Below, piece after piece: positions 51,570 to 60,822 of a DNA stretch of 64,000 bases; position 1 is the stretch's first letter; the number at the start of each line of letters is the position of its first letter. The stretch is from Hyphomonadaceae bacterium (GTDB lineage: Bacteria; Pseudomonadota; Alphaproteobacteria; Caulobacterales; Aquidulcibacteraceae): contig JAEUMQ010000023.1 of NCBI GenBank assembly GCA_016791425.1, forward strand, positions 62,001 to 126,000, in the 5' to 3' direction. The notes below the pieces were generated by a model, which was given only the letters and a program-made list of their open reading frames with translations, was not told the DNA's origin and did not search any database. The translations under genes were made by a program, and so were the position numbers.

Positions 51570-52397
51570 ATGCAAACGCCCCCTGATCAGAAGACGCTGT
51601 GGAATGGACCTGCGGGCAATGCCTGGGTGGAGGCGCAGGCGCTGCTCGACCAGATGCTGCAGCCGATGGCCGACGTGCTGATCGCGGATATCTCGGCGCT
51701 GAGGCCGGGGCGCGTGCTTGACATCGGGTGCGGCACGGGCGCGACGACGATCGCGGCGGCGCGGGCGACCGGCGGCGATGCGGTGGGCGTCGATATTTCC
51801 GAGCCGATGCTGGCGCTGGCGCGCACGCGCGCGGCGGGAGCTCGCGCGACGTTTGTGTGCGCCGATGCGCAGACGAATGCGTTCGACGCGGGCTCGTTTG
51901 ATGCGCTCATGTCGCGGTTCGGTGTGATGTTCTTCGACGATACGGCTGCGGCGTTCGCCAATCTGCGGCGCGCGGCGCGCCACGGCGCGGCGCTGCGGTT
52001 CGTGGTGTGGCGCAGCGCAGAGGAGAATTTGTTTCTGACGACGGCCGAGCGGGCGGCCGCATCGCTGCTACCGGACATGCCGCAGCGCCAGCTGGAGGGG
52101 CCTGGTCCGGGGCCGTTCGCGCTGGCGGACAAGACGCGGACGGCGGCGCTCCTGAAGGACAGCGGCTGGGGCGCCATCGAGATCAGGCCGCTCGATCTTA
52201 CCTGCGGATTTCCGGCGCAGGACCTCGAGCAATATCTGACGCGGGTCGGGCCGCTGGGCGTCTATCTGGAGAGGGCCGATGATACGACGAGGCGGCGCGT
52301 CGGCGAGGGCGTGCGCGCGGCGTTCGATCCGTACGTGAAGGGCGCCGCCGTGCGCTTCGATGCGGCGTGCTGGATGCTGAGTGCGGAAGCGCGTTGA
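51570..52397 (+). CDS. SAM-dependent methyltransferase, class I
   Basis: The 275-residue product has the Rossmann-fold motif I VLDIGCGTGATTIAAA, the acidic loop GVDISEPMLALA and motif FVCADAQT, followed by SRFGVMFFDD. It looks like a UbiE/type-11 methyltransferase acting on a small molecule. The start at 51570 follows GAGGACCTGAG; the longer frame from 51528 would begin inside the promoter. It is the likely target of the divergent MerR regulator. Confidence 0.85.
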   Translation: MQTPPDQKTLWNGPAGNAWVEAQALLDQMLQPMADVLIADISALRPGRVLDIGCGTGATTIAAARATGGDAVGVDISEPMLALARTRAAGARATFVCADAQTNAFDAGSFDALMSRFGVMFFDDTAAAFANLRRAARHGAALRFVVWRSAEENLFLTTAERAAASLLPDMPQRQLEGPGPGPFALADKTRTAALLKDSGWGAIEIRPLDLTCGFPAQDLEQYLTRVGPLGVYLERADDTTRRRVGEGVRAAFDPYVKGAAVRFDAACWMLSAEAR

Positions 52398-52492
52398 GCA
52401 ACGCGCGCCGCCAAACAACTCCCCCCTCCCCTTGAGCCCCTCCCCCGCTGGCGCGGGGGAGGGGAAGCGCGCCTCTTCCTGGCGCGCGTTGC
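52398..52492. repeat. 95-bp nested inverted repeat
   Basis: Outer arms GCAACGCGCGCC (52398-52409) and GGCGCGCGTTGC (52481-52492) are perfect 12-bp inverses. Inside, CCCCTCCCCCGC (52437-52448) and GCGGGGGAGGGG (52453-52464) form a perfect 12-bp stem with a TGGC loop. It starts immediately after the methyltransferase stop and ends 2 bp before the stop of the next gene. It is probably a dispersed intergenic repeat that also works as a bidirectional terminator. Confidence 0.75.
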
Positions 52493-52494
52493 TA

Positions 52495-53142
52495 TCAGCC
52501 GGGCGGGCCGCCGCCGGCGATGCAGGCGTCCACTTCCTGACGGCGACGGCGTTCTCGGTTCTCCGCGGTGATGGCGCCCGTTGCGCCGCCGGCGATCGCG
52601 CCGATCGCGCAATTGCGTCCATCATCGCCGCCGGCGAGCAGGCCGACCGCGCACCCGCCGGCCGCACCGCCGACCGTGCGCCCAACGCGGCTCGGCTGCG
52701 GCAGCGTCGCATCGACGTACCGGCGGCACTCCCCAGCGATGTCGCGGATGACGAGCGGCTCGCGCGGCGCTTCGGCGTAATGCGCGGGCTGCCGCGCGGG
52801 CGCAGGCGCCGGGGCGACACGCGCCTTGGCCTTCGCGGCGGGCGCGGCCGCAGCGAGGCGATCTTCCGCGGTGCGCGCTTCTTCGGCGAAGGCGCCATCT
52901 GGATAGGCCGCGAGATACACGCGGTAAGCGGAGGCGGTGTCTTCCGCGCGGGCTTCGGCCCAGGCATTGGCTTCGGCGCTGGTGACTGAATCCACCTGCG
53001 TCGTTGCGCGAAGATCGGCGGCAGGCGCGGGCACGCTCTTGGACGCCGACGCGCCGCCGCCAGTGGCGAAGAACACGACCGCGAGCAAGGCAGCGACGAA
53101 CACGGCGCCGCCCGCGATGGCGATGATGGCTGATCTTTGCAC
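52495..53142 (-). CDS. Membrane-anchored glycine-zipper protein
   Basis: The 215-residue product has one N-terminal transmembrane segment (SAIIAIAGGAVFVAALLAVVFFA, in blocks), an Ala-rich linker with a short tetratricopeptide-like stretch (AYRVYLAAYPDGAFAEEARTAEDRL, in part) and a C-terminal glycine zipper (VGGAAGGCAVGLLAGG, CAIGAIAGGATGAI). Glycine-zipper proteins are envelope proteins often related to surface antigens; the function is not defined. A GTG at 53142 preceded by GAGAGG is preferred over starts in the polar upstream frame. Confidence 0.7.
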   Translation of the reverse strand: MQRSAIIAIAGGAVFVAALLAVVFFATGGGASASKSVPAPAADLRATTQVDSVTSAEANAWAEARAEDTASAYRVYLAAYPDGAFAEEARTAEDRLAAAAPAAKAKARVAPAPAPARQPAHYAEAPREPLVIRDIAGECRRYVDATLPQPSRVGRTVGGAAGGCAVGLLAGGDDGRNCAIGAIAGGATGAITAENRERRRRQEVDACIAGGGPPG

Positions 53143-53257
53143 GTCTCGACCTCTCAAAATGTTCAACGAATCCGGTCCGGATGCTGCACGTCCCAATCCG
53201 CGATTCTCGACGGGAACCGCAAACCAAACGGAAACGGACGAGCTTAATTCCGTGCAA

Positions 53258-53279
53258 TTAACCGCGTTCCTGTGGTTAA
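53258..53279. promoter_or_regulatory. Inverted repeat before the arginase-family gene
   Basis: TTAACC (53258-53263) and GGTTAA (53274-53279), separated by 10 bp, lie 9 bp before the ATG at 53289, in an unusually AT-rich stretch. It may be an operator or part of the promoter. Confidence 0.3.
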
Positions 53280-53288
53280 ATCGCCGGT

Positions 53289-54074
53289 ATGACCGTTTCC
53301 CTCCTCGGCTTCGCTTGGGACGCATCCTCTTCGCATGCGCGTGGGGCCGCATTGGGGCCGTCCATCATCAAAGCGTTGCTTGGAAGCGACATCTCGAATG
53401 ATTATTCGATCTCCGGCGTCGGCCTGAGCGATATCGTCGGCGCACGTGCGTTTCCAGATCTGCCGGAGGATGCCGCGGCGGCGCGCGACGCGATCGCGAC
53501 GCATGTTGCGCAGGCGCTGAAGGCCGGAATGAAGCCGCTCAGCCTCGGGGGCGACCATTCGATCACGCTGCCGATCCTGCGCGCGATGCACGCCGCGCAT
53601 GGGCGCATGAACGTGCTGCACATCGATGCGCATACGGATCTTTATGACGAGCTCTGCGGCGACCGCTATTCGCACGCCTGTCCCTTTCGGCGCGCAATCG
53701 AGGAAGGGCTGATCGGAACACTCGTGCAGGTCGGCATTCGCGCCGCGCGGCCGGAGCATCTGGATTTCGGGCGCGCGCACGGCGTGATCATTCTCGGCGC
53801 GGACGAAATCGAGGCGGTCCCGTTCGCACGCTTGTCGGCCCCACTCTACGTGTCGATAGATCTCGACGGTCTCGATCCGGCCTACGCGCCGGGCGTATCG
53901 CATCCTGAGCCGGGCGGGCTTTCGACGCGCGAGGTTCTCTCCATCCTGAAGAAGCTGCCGACTGCGCCGGTTGGAGCGGATATCGTCGAGCTCAATCCAG
54001 AGAAGGACATGAACCTGCTCACGGCGCATGTCGCGGTGCGGCTGGTGAAGGAGCTCGCGGCTCTCATGGGGTAA
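53289..54074 (+). CDS. Arginase/agmatinase (ureohydrolase) family protein
   Basis: The 261-residue product has the full binuclear manganese site: His90 (GGDHS), Asp113, His115 and Asp117 (HIDAHTDLY) and Asp191/Asp193 (SIDLDGLDPAYAPG). It hydrolyses a guanidino compound to urea and an amine. At 261 residues it is shorter than agmatinase or arginase (about 300), so the exact substrate is open. It is followed after 7 nt by the VIT-family gene on the same strand. Confidence 0.88.
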   Translation: MTVSLLGFAWDASSSHARGAALGPSIIKALLGSDISNDYSISGVGLSDIVGARAFPDLPEDAAAARDAIATHVAQALKAGMKPLSLGGDHSITLPILRAMHAAHGRMNVLHIDAHTDLYDELCGDRYSHACPFRRAIEEGLIGTLVQVGIRAARPEHLDFGRAHGVIILGADEIEAVPFARLSAPLYVSIDLDGLDPAYAPGVSHPEPGGLSTREVLSILKKLPTAPVGADIVELNPEKDMNLLTAHVAVRLVKELAALMG

Positions 54075-54081
54075 GGAAGAA

Positions 54082-54783
54082 ATGGCGCGACTGAAAGTCC
54101 ACCGGGAACGGCACGTCGTGCAGCGGATCGGCTGGCTGCGCGCGGCGGTGCTCGGCGCGAATGACGGGATCGTCTCCACCGCGAGCCTGATCGTGGGCGT
54201 CGCGGCTGCGCAGGCGAGCAAGGAGAACATCGTCATCGCTGGCGTCGCGACGCTGGTCGCGGGCGCCATGTCGATGGCGGCGGGCGAATACGTCTCGGTC
54301 AGCTCGCAGGCAGACGCGGAGGCGGCAGACCTCAGGCGCGAGGCGCAAGAGCTCAAGGACGATCCCGGCTTCGAGCGCGAGGAGCTGACGCAGATCTATG
54401 TCGCGCGCGGGCTCTCCCCAGCGTTGGGGCGCGAGGTGGCGGAGCAATTGATGGCGAAGGACGCGCTCAAGGCGCACGCACGCGACGAGCTCGACATCAC
54501 CGAGACCAACGCGGCGCGACCGCTGCTGGCGGCCGGCGCATCGGCGGCGTCGTTCGCCAGCGGCGCCATCCTGCCGCTCGCGGTCGTGCTCATTGCGCCG
54601 CTCGCGAGCCTGGGGTGGAGCGTGTCGATCGCATCGCTCGTCTTCCTCGCGCTGCTCGGCGTGCTCGGCGCGCGCGCCGGCGGCGCCGACACCACGAAGG
54701 GCGTCGTGCGCGTCCTGTTCTGGGGCGCTGTCGCGATGGCGATTACCGCGGCGATCGGCCGGCTTTTCGGGACGGCGGCCTAG
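54082..54783 (+). CDS. VIT/CCC1-family transporter
   Basis: The 233-residue product has the VIT1/CCC1 layout: an N-terminal [15 protein letters not shown] helix, a second helix with [16 protein letters not shown], a cytosolic cap with many acidic residues (about 75-135) and three C-terminal helices. Relatives carry iron or manganese; a manganese link would suit the adjacent manganese-type ureohydrolase, but this is only an inference. Its last 41 nt overlap the convergent helicase gene. Confidence 0.88.
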   Translation: MARLKVHRERHVVQRIGWLRAAVLGANDGIVSTASLIVGVAAAQASKENIVIAGVATLVAGAMSMAAGEYVSVSSQADAEAADLRREAQELKDDPGFEREELTQIYVARGLSPALGREVAEQLMAKDALKAHARDELDITETNAARPLLAAGASAASFASGAILPLAVVLIAPLASLGWSVSIASLVFLALLGVLGARAGGADTTKGVVRVLFWGAVAMAITAAIGRLFGTAA

Positions 54784-56122
54784 AGGCCCGCGCGTCGCGT
54801 TGCGGTGCGTGGTTCGACCAGACCGCGCCGCCCTTGCGATCGCGGTGCTCGCCGTCGGGACGTCGCACGGGGCGATGCTCCGGGGCCGGCTTGTCGCGGT
54901 GCTGCTTGTCCCCATAGGGCTTGCGCTGCTGCTGCTGGGCGCGGCCGCGTGTCGGCTTCTGCATCTTGTCGGAGGCAGTAGGCGTGCGCAGGGAAAGATC
55001 GGTCTCGATCACCGGAATCGCCTGGCGGGTGAGCCGCTCGATATCGCGCAGATAGGCCCGCTCGTCCGGCGCGCAGAAGGAGATCGCGCGTCCGCTGGCG
55101 CCGGCGCGCGCGGTGCGGCCGATGCGATGGACGTATTGCTCCGGCACGTTGGGCAGGTCGAAATTGAGCACATGGCTCACGCCATCGACGTCGATGCCGC
55201 GCGCGGCGATCTCGGTGGCGACGAGGATGCGCGCCCGGCCCTTCTTGAAGGCGTCGAGCGCGCGGGTGCGCTGGCCCTGGCTCTTGTTGCCGTGGATCGC
55301 CTCGGCCCCAAAACCGGCGGAGACGAGCTTCTGCACGACCCGATCGGCGCCATGCTTGGTGCGGGTGAAGACAAGCGCGCGCTCGATGGCCTTGTCTTTC
55401 AGGAGAGCGTGCAGGAGATCCTGTTTCTTGGCGCCATCGACGTGCACGACGAAGTGCTCGACGCGCTCGGCTGTGGTGGACGGGGGCGCCACCGCGACAC
55501 GCTCCGGCTCCAGCAGGAATTGCTGCGCGAGTTCGGCGATGGGCGCCGGCATGGTCGCCGAGAAGAGCAGCGATTGACGATTCTGCGGGAGAATCTTCGT
55601 GATCCGGCGCAAGTCATGGATGAAGCCCATGTCGAGCATGTGGTCGGCCTCGTCGAGGACGAGAATCTCGACCTTATCGAGGGTCAGCGTGCGCTGGCTC
55701 ACATGATCGAGCAGGCGTCCGGGCGTCGCGACGAGAATATCGACGCCGCGATGAAGGGCTTCCTTCTGCTTGAACATCGAAGCGCCGCCGAACACGACAG
55801 CGGTCGAAAGCCCCAGGAACCGCCCGTAGGCGCGGAAGCTGTCGGCGATCTGCGCGGCAAGCTCGCGCGTCGGCGCCAGCACGAGAGCGCGGCAGGCGCG
55901 GGCGCCGGCGTGCTTTCGTGTCGCGGCGAGGCGATGGAGGATCGGCAGCGCGAAGGCGGCCGTCTTGCCGGTGCCGGTCTGCGCGAGCGCGATGAGATCG
56001 CGGCCGCTCAGCACCAGCGGGATCGCCTGCAACTGAATCGGGGTCGGCTCTGCATAGCCCTCGGCGGCAAGCGCCTTGAGGATCGGCGCGGCAACGCCGA
56101 GGTCGGAAAAGGTGGAAGTCAC
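54743..56122 (-). CDS. DEAD-box RNA helicase (RhlE-like)
   Basis: The 459-residue product has all helicase motifs: Q-motif with [56 protein letters not shown] and [11 protein letters not shown] basic, Gln- and Arg-rich C-terminal tail of about 85 residues probably binds RNA. The start is a GTG at 56122 ([17 protein letters not shown]), preceded by AAAGG at 6 nt. The alternatives at 56161 and 56233 lack a binding site. A 244-bp untranslated gap lies upstream, as often seen for cold-induced helicases. Confidence 0.92.
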   Translation of the reverse strand: MTSTFSDLGVAAPILKALAAEGYAEPTPIQLQAIPLVLSGRDLIALAQTGTGKTAAFALPILHRLAATRKHAGARACRALVLAPTRELAAQIADSFRAYGRFLGLSTAVVFGGASMFKQKEALHRGVDILVATPGRLLDHVSQRTLTLDKVEILVLDEADHMLDMGFIHDLRRITKILPQNRQSLLFSATMPAPIAELAQQFLLEPERVAVAPPSTTAERVEHFVVHVDGAKKQDLLHALLKDKAIERALVFTRTKHGADRVVQKLVSAGFGAEAIHGNKSQGQRTRALDAFKKGRARILVATEIAARGIDVDGVSHVLNFDLPNVPEQYVHRIGRTARAGASGRAISFCAPDERAYLRDIERLTRQAIPVIETDLSLRTPTASDKMQKPTRGRAQQQQRKPYGDKQHRDKPAPEHRPVRRPDGEHRDRKGGAVWSNHAPQRDARASRPPSRKAGRSPR

Positions 56123-56366
56123 ACTAAGCCTTTCGGCCGCGCGCGCGTTCGCGGCGGCCATGAAAAATTCGGAACGATGCGACGGCGAAGAAAGGCGGCG
56201 AGCTGGATATGTCCCCGTTAACTCTTGGGGCAAGTCATTGCGCTCAAAGCCGAACGTCGATGGTGGCGTCCCAGATGGACCACGCCCGGACGAGCCGAGC
56301 GGTCGCTGACATCGCGCTACATGGTCGGCGGTTACTGTTTCGTCAAGGGAATTCGGAAATGCGCGG

Positions 56367-57737
56367 TCAAGTGCCGCGGGCGCGGGCCCCGGTGTCGAGG
56401 ACGTCGGGCCGGAGCGGCGCCATGGTTCTCAGGTCCCAATCGGCGGCGTTGAATGGGCGGCGGCGCTCCTGGACGACAGGGTAGCCGCCGACCTCCGCTT
56501 CGCTGTCGATGATCTTGCCGCGGCCCTCGGCGACGTCGGCGATAACGCGCACGTCGTGGGCGTCGCGGTCCCACGGACGGGCGCCGACGTTGGCGAGCAC
56601 CCAGCGCTGCACTTCGCTGGCGGGACGCGCGATGAGGCCTTGCGGCCAGATCGGCGCGCGGGCGCTCTCGATGATGCGCGCGGGCGCGGCGGTGTAGCGC
56701 CCGAGCATGGGCAGCGGCCGGCCGATCTGATCAACCGCGATATTGTCGCGCGCGTGATAGAGCACGTCGCCGTAGCCGCCGATCATCATGAAGGCGAGAT
56801 GCTGTTCGGGCGTGGAGGGGCCGGCGCGCAAGACGTTGCCGACGACGCTCATCCAGCCTTGCTGGAACGGCTGATCGCCCCATTCCTCAGCCATCAGATT
56901 GTAGTGGATGGCGCGCGGCCCAGGATCATAGATGAGGTTGTTGACGATGGCGCCGCGCACGCCGCCTTTGAAGAGCGGGTTACGTTCGTAATTGTGGGCG
57001 TAGAGATTTCCATAGATCAGGATGTTGCTGACATTGTCGTGGATGAGCGAGCCTTTCGAGTGCTCGCCCTTCGAATGCGTTGAACGCGCGAGCCCCTCGG
57101 CGATGAGGTTGTGCGAGAAGGTGATGTCGTGGCTCGTGCCGGCGCGCCATTGATCGGGCGTGGTTCCGGTGAAGCGCGGACCGGAGGCGGAGAGGTTCTC
57201 ATCGGTGCCCCAGGTCAGCGTGCAATGATCGACGATGAAGCGCGAGCCCGCCTGCCCGGAGATGGAATCCTCGTCCCAGCCGCTCAACACCGCAGCGCCT
57301 GCTGAGCCCGGACGAATGCGAATGTGCTGCAGGATCACGTCGTGGGTGGCGATGTCCATGCCGCCCTGGATCAAGGTGACGCCGGGCGAAGGCGCGGTCT
57401 GCCCGGCGACAGTGACGAAGGGCTCAGCGATGCGGATTGTCTGCCGGTTGAGGTCGATCACGCCGGCGACCTCAAACACGATGATCCGCGGACCGCGCGT
57501 CTCGATCGCGGCCCGGAAGGTGCCGGGGCCTGCATTGGCCAAGCTGGTCACGCGGATGATCTGGCCGCCGCGGCCCCCGGGCGTCGCCGCGCCCCACCCC
57601 TCAGCGCCAGGGAACGCCAGTTCGGACCCGGCGGGCGTGGTTTGAGCGCTGGCGGCAAGCGGCGCCAAGGAGAACATGAGGGCGGCCAACGCCCTCAGCA
57701 GAAATCCCCGCGCCGAGCGGCGCCCTGCCCAATCCAT
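56367..57737 (-). CDS. Exported pectate lyase-like polysaccharide lyase
   Basis: The 456-residue product has a signal peptide (cleaved near AASAQT) and a right-handed beta-helix with pectate lyase PL1 features: [48 protein letters not shown] and [12 protein letters not shown]. It should cleave polygalacturonate by beta-elimination in the periplasm or outside. Nearby pectinesterase, hexuronate-type permease and KDG kinase genes support pectin use. It diverges from the FAH-type hydratase gene. Confidence 0.88.
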   Translation of the reverse strand: MDWAGRRSARGFLLRALAALMFSLAPLAASAQTTPAGSELAFPGAEGWGAATPGGRGGQIIRVTSLANAGPGTFRAAIETRGPRIIVFEVAGVIDLNRQTIRIAEPFVTVAGQTAPSPGVTLIQGGMDIATHDVILQHIRIRPGSAGAAVLSGWDEDSISGQAGSRFIVDHCTLTWGTDENLSASGPRFTGTTPDQWRAGTSHDITFSHNLIAEGLARSTHSKGEHSKGSLIHDNVSNILIYGNLYAHNYERNPLFKGGVRGAIVNNLIYDPGPRAIHYNLMAEEWGDQPFQQGWMSVVGNVLRAGPSTPEQHLAFMMIGGYGDVLYHARDNIAVDQIGRPLPMLGRYTAAPARIIESARAPIWPQGLIARPASEVQRWVLANVGARPWDRDAHDVRVIADVAEGRGKIIDSEAEVGGYPVVQERRRPFNAADWDLRTMAPLRPDVLDTGARARGT

Positions 57738-57807
57738 CCCCGGTCCTCCAGGCAGTGTTCAACCTTCCGGCGTGCGCGCCCAGCGCGGGTCGTCGCGCGG
57801 ATTGAAA

Positions 57808-57821
57808 TTGACACCGGTTTC
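57808..57821. promoter_or_regulatory. Candidate LacI-type operator in the pectin locus
   Basis: GACACCGGTTTC (57810-57821) is a CCGG-centred dyad matching its own inverse at 10 of 12 positions, overlapping a TTGACA (57808-57813) in the divergent gap between the pectate lyase and hydratase genes. LacI-family sugar regulators bind sites of this form. No LacI gene is in the window. Confidence 0.4.
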
Positions 57822-57926
57822 CCCTAGCATGCAATCGCTCCGCGCGGCGAATGTCAGCGCGGGCCCGCGCTCGTCCCACCCGCGCCGCAGCGGGCGCCCG
57901 ACGCGCCGGGACGAAAGGGGTCTTCT

Positions 57927-58760
57927 TTGGCCAGCACGGATTTCTCGGCAATCGCGGCGGCTTTCGTCGATGCGCGCCTGCACGCGGGGCCGCTGGGCGC
58001 CTTTCCGGGCAAGCCGCCTCGCACGCTCGCCGAGGCGTACGCCATCCAGGACGCGGCCATTCCGCTCTGGCCCGGCGATGTGGCGGGCTGGAAAATCGGG
58101 CTGGTGCAACCAGCGCAGCGCGCAACGTTTGGCGAGGCGCGGATCGCAGGGCCGATCTTCCGGGAAAACTTGCGGTTCGTGGAAAGCGACGTGATCGCGG
58201 CGGCGCCAGTGTTCGAGGGCGGCTTCGCGGCGGTGGAGGCCGAGTTCGCGGTCCTGCTGAAGGCGGATGCGCCGCCGGCGCGAACCGAGTGGGCTGAGGA
58301 GGACGCCGCTGCGCTGGTTGGCGCCGCGCACATCGCCATCGAGATCGCTTCGAGCCCACTTGCATCGATCAACGATCTGGGGCCGGCCGTGACGGTCGCG
58401 GATTTCGGCAACAATTTCGGGCTCGTGATCGGGCCGCGCATCCCGGACTGGGGCAAGCGCGCTTGGCGCGACCTCTCCGCACGGATGTCGATCAACGAGC
58501 AAACGGTCGGTGAGGGTTCCGCCGCGAGCCTGCCGGGCGGCCCGCTCGCAGCGCTCGCGTTCATCCTCTCGAACTGCGCGAAGCGCGGGCGGCCGCTCAA
58601 GGCCGGCGACTGGATCTCGACCGGCGCGACGACGGGCGTGCATCTCATCAATCTGGGCGAGACGGCGCGCGCGGATTTCGGCGCGCTCGGCAGCGTCTGC
58701 GTGCGCGCCGAGCGCGCCTCGCCGCGGCTCACGAGCGCGCGCTCCGCGGTCGTCGGCTGA
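57927..58760 (+). CDS. FAH/MhpD-superfamily hydratase in the pectin locus
   Basis: The 277-residue product matches 2-keto-4-pentenoate hydratases (MhpD type). The metal ligands are Glu104 and Glu106 (VEAEFAVLL) and Glu139 (HIAIEIASS), with GWKIGLV and SLPGGPLAALAFI. Relatives add water to, or cleave, enol-keto acids. In this pectin locus it may act on an unsaturated or deoxy keto-acid, a role not usually assigned to the family here. It starts on a TTG at 57927 with AAAGGGG in front, 70 bp before the permease gene. Confidence 0.82.
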   Translation: MASTDFSAIAAAFVDARLHAGPLGAFPGKPPRTLAEAYAIQDAAIPLWPGDVAGWKIGLVQPAQRATFGEARIAGPIFRENLRFVESDVIAAAPVFEGGFAAVEAEFAVLLKADAPPARTEWAEEDAAALVGAAHIAIEIASSPLASINDLGPAVTVADFGNNFGLVIGPRIPDWGKRAWRDLSARMSINEQTVGEGSAASLPGGPLAALAFILSNCAKRGRPLKAGDWISTGATTGVHLINLGETARADFGALGSVCVRAERASPRLTSARSAVVG

Positions 58761-58830
58761 GATTGCCCCGTCCAAGGGGCGTGTTAGCGTTAGCAGAAGA
58801 CCGCAAAAGCGGCTCAGGATGGGGAGAGGC

Positions 58831-60177
58831 ATGACCACTGACGCGCAGAGCGCGGCGCCCGCGACGGACGCGCCGGCAAAGATCAAGATCGGCAATTATC
58901 GCTGGGTCGTGTGCGGGCTGCTCTTCGCCGCGCTCGTCATCAATTATGTCGATCGCCAGATGATCGGCGTCCTCAAGCCGGACTATCTGCAGCCGCAATT
59001 CGGATGGTCTGAAACCGACTACGCCAATCTCGTGATCTATTTCCAGGGCGCCTACGCGGCCGCGTATCTCATCTGGGGACGGATCATAGATCGCATCGGC
59101 GCCAAATGGGGCTTCGCGGCGGCTTTCACGCTCTGGACGCTGGCGCACATCGCGCATGCGGGCGCCCGGAACATGATCCAGTTCGCGCTGGTGCGCATTG
59201 CGCTTGGCGTGGGTGAAGCCGGCGGCTTTCCCGGCGGCATCAAGGCGGTGACGGACTGGTTCCCGAAGAAGGAGCGCGCGCTCGCCACAGGCATCTTCAA
59301 CGCGGGCACGAATATCGGCGCGATCGTGACGCCGCTCGTGGTGCCGCTGATCGTTGCGCAGGGGCTCCTTTGGGATGTCGGGGGCGTGCAGATCTTCGGT
59401 ATGGGCCTGGGCTGGGAGGCGAGCTTCGTCATCGTGGGCGCGGCGACGCTGCTATGGCTGCCGGCGTGGTGGCTGCTCTATGCGCACCCAGACAAAAGCA
59501 AGTTCGTCGGCGCCCCCGAACTCGCCTTCATCCGGAGCGATCCGCCGGACCAGATGGCGAAGGTCCCTTGGCTCAAGGTGGCGGCGCGCAAGGAGACGTG
59601 GGCGTACGCGATCGGTAAATTCCTGATCGATCCGGTTTGGTGGATGTTCCTCTTCTGGTTGCCGGATTTCCTCGCACGCACGTACAACATGAACATCAAG
59701 CAGTTCGGGCTGCCGCTGGTGGCGATTTATCTCATCAGCGATATCGGTTCGGTCGGCGGGGGTTGGCTCTCCTCGACGCTCATGCATCGCGGCATGAGCC
59801 TGAACGCGGCGCGGAAGACGGCGATGTTCATTTGCGCCTGCATGGCGCTGCCGGTGTTCTTCGCGGCGCAGACATCGAATGTGTGGGTGGCGGTGCTGAT
59901 CATCGGGATCGCGACGGCGGCGCACCAAGGCTTCTCGGCCAACCTCTATACGCTTCCGGGGGACGTCTTCCCGCGCTCAGCGGTGGGCACGGTGATCGGG
60001 ATCGGCGGCGCGCTCGGCGGCGTGGGGGGGATGCTCTTCTCCAATTATGTGGGGCGAGAGCTTGAGCGGATCGGCGGCTACCAGTCGATCTTTCTCGTGG
60101 CCGGAACCGCGTATCTGCTCGCGCTGGCGATCATCCACGTGATCACGCCGAAATACGAGCCGGCCAAGCTCGACTAG
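58831..60177 (+). CDS. MFS permease, ACS family (hexuronate transporter-like)
   Basis: The 448-residue product has 12 predicted helices and ACS-family markers: NYVDRQMIGVLKPDYL, FALVRIALGVGEAGGFPGG and DWFPKKERALATGIFNAGTNIGA. ExuT-like carriers bring galacturonate or glucuronate into the cytosol. GGGGAGAGGC precedes the ATG at 58831; a longer open frame upstream runs inside the hydratase gene. It ends with a 4-nt overlap with the convergent EF-hand gene. Confidence 0.88.
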   Translation: MTTDAQSAAPATDAPAKIKIGNYRWVVCGLLFAALVINYVDRQMIGVLKPDYLQPQFGWSETDYANLVIYFQGAYAAAYLIWGRIIDRIGAKWGFAAAFTLWTLAHIAHAGARNMIQFALVRIALGVGEAGGFPGGIKAVTDWFPKKERALATGIFNAGTNIGAIVTPLVVPLIVAQGLLWDVGGVQIFGMGLGWEASFVIVGAATLLWLPAWWLLYAHPDKSKFVGAPELAFIRSDPPDQMAKVPWLKVAARKETWAYAIGKFLIDPVWWMFLFWLPDFLARTYNMNIKQFGLPLVAIYLISDIGSVGGGWLSSTLMHRGMSLNAARKTAMFICACMALPVFFAAQTSNVWVAVLIIGIATAAHQGFSANLYTLPGDVFPRSAVGTVIGIGGALGGVGGMLFSNYVGRELERIGGYQSIFLVAGTAYLLALAIIHVITPKYEPAKLD

Positions 60178-60755
60178 GCCGTGAGGGACGTTGCAGCGCT
60201 TGTGAGCGCAGCCTGGGTGCGCGCCTGCGTCTCGGCGTAGGCCGCGGCCTGGCGCACATCGAGCGCTTGCCGCGTCGCTTCGGCGTCGCTGGCGAATTCG
60301 TGGGCGAGCTCACGGAGGGCTGCTTCGGCGGCTTCGCCGACCAGCATCGGATTGCTCTCGGCCTTCCGATCCGCGAGGCGGGCCTCGTCGTCGTCGTCGG
60401 CTTCCTTCGGAGGGGTTTTCTCAACCTCGACCTTGGCGGAGAGCTCCTCGAGCGAGCGCTCCTTAGCCTCCGTCTGCATCACGATCATGATCGCGGCGGC
60501 GAGCGCTTGGGGGGAATTGGCGAGAACCCCCGTGAAATAGGCGTTGGATTCGGCCGAAGACAGGCGATCGTCGCCATTGACGTCGGCGCTCTTGAAGGCG
60601 GACTTCTCCTCCGCTTCGGTGCGGGCGACGCCGAGCTTGCGCAGCACGCCGGAGCCGCGCATCTCGTCGAAGGTCGCGGCGCCGTCGCGGTTGCGATCAA
60701 CCGCGTCGAACAGCTTTCGGCTCACCGAAGCGACAAGGGCGCCGTCCACGCGCAT
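60174..60755 (-). CDS. EF-hand domain protein
   Basis: The 193-residue product has two EF-hand loops near the N-terminus (DRNRDGAATFDE, about residues 19-30, and DVNGDDRLSSAE, about 58-69). Both keep acidic ligands at the calcium positions. The rest is charged and helical, with an acidic KEADDDDEAR stretch and a long Ala/Gln-rich C-terminal helix. No signal peptide is evident. Its location among pectin genes, whose lyases need calcium, is suggestive only. Confidence 0.72.
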   Translation of the reverse strand: MRVDGALVASVSRKLFDAVDRNRDGAATFDEMRGSGVLRKLGVARTEAEEKSAFKSADVNGDDRLSSAESNAYFTGVLANSPQALAAAIMIVMQTEAKERSLEELSAKVEVEKTPPKEADDDDEARLADRKAESNPMLVGEAAEAALRELAHEFASDAEATRQALDVRQAAAYAETQARTQAALTSAATSLTA

Positions 60756-60822
60756 CCCTGGATCATACGACGCGGCCTTTAAGATCGCGTTCAGCGCTGG
60801 GGTTACGACGCGTAAACCATTG

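Noticed and set aside
54743..54783. The 41-nt convergent overlap of the VIT and helicase genes as a regulatory antisense pair
   Set aside because: Short convergent overlaps are frequent in this compact genome and nothing indicates control.
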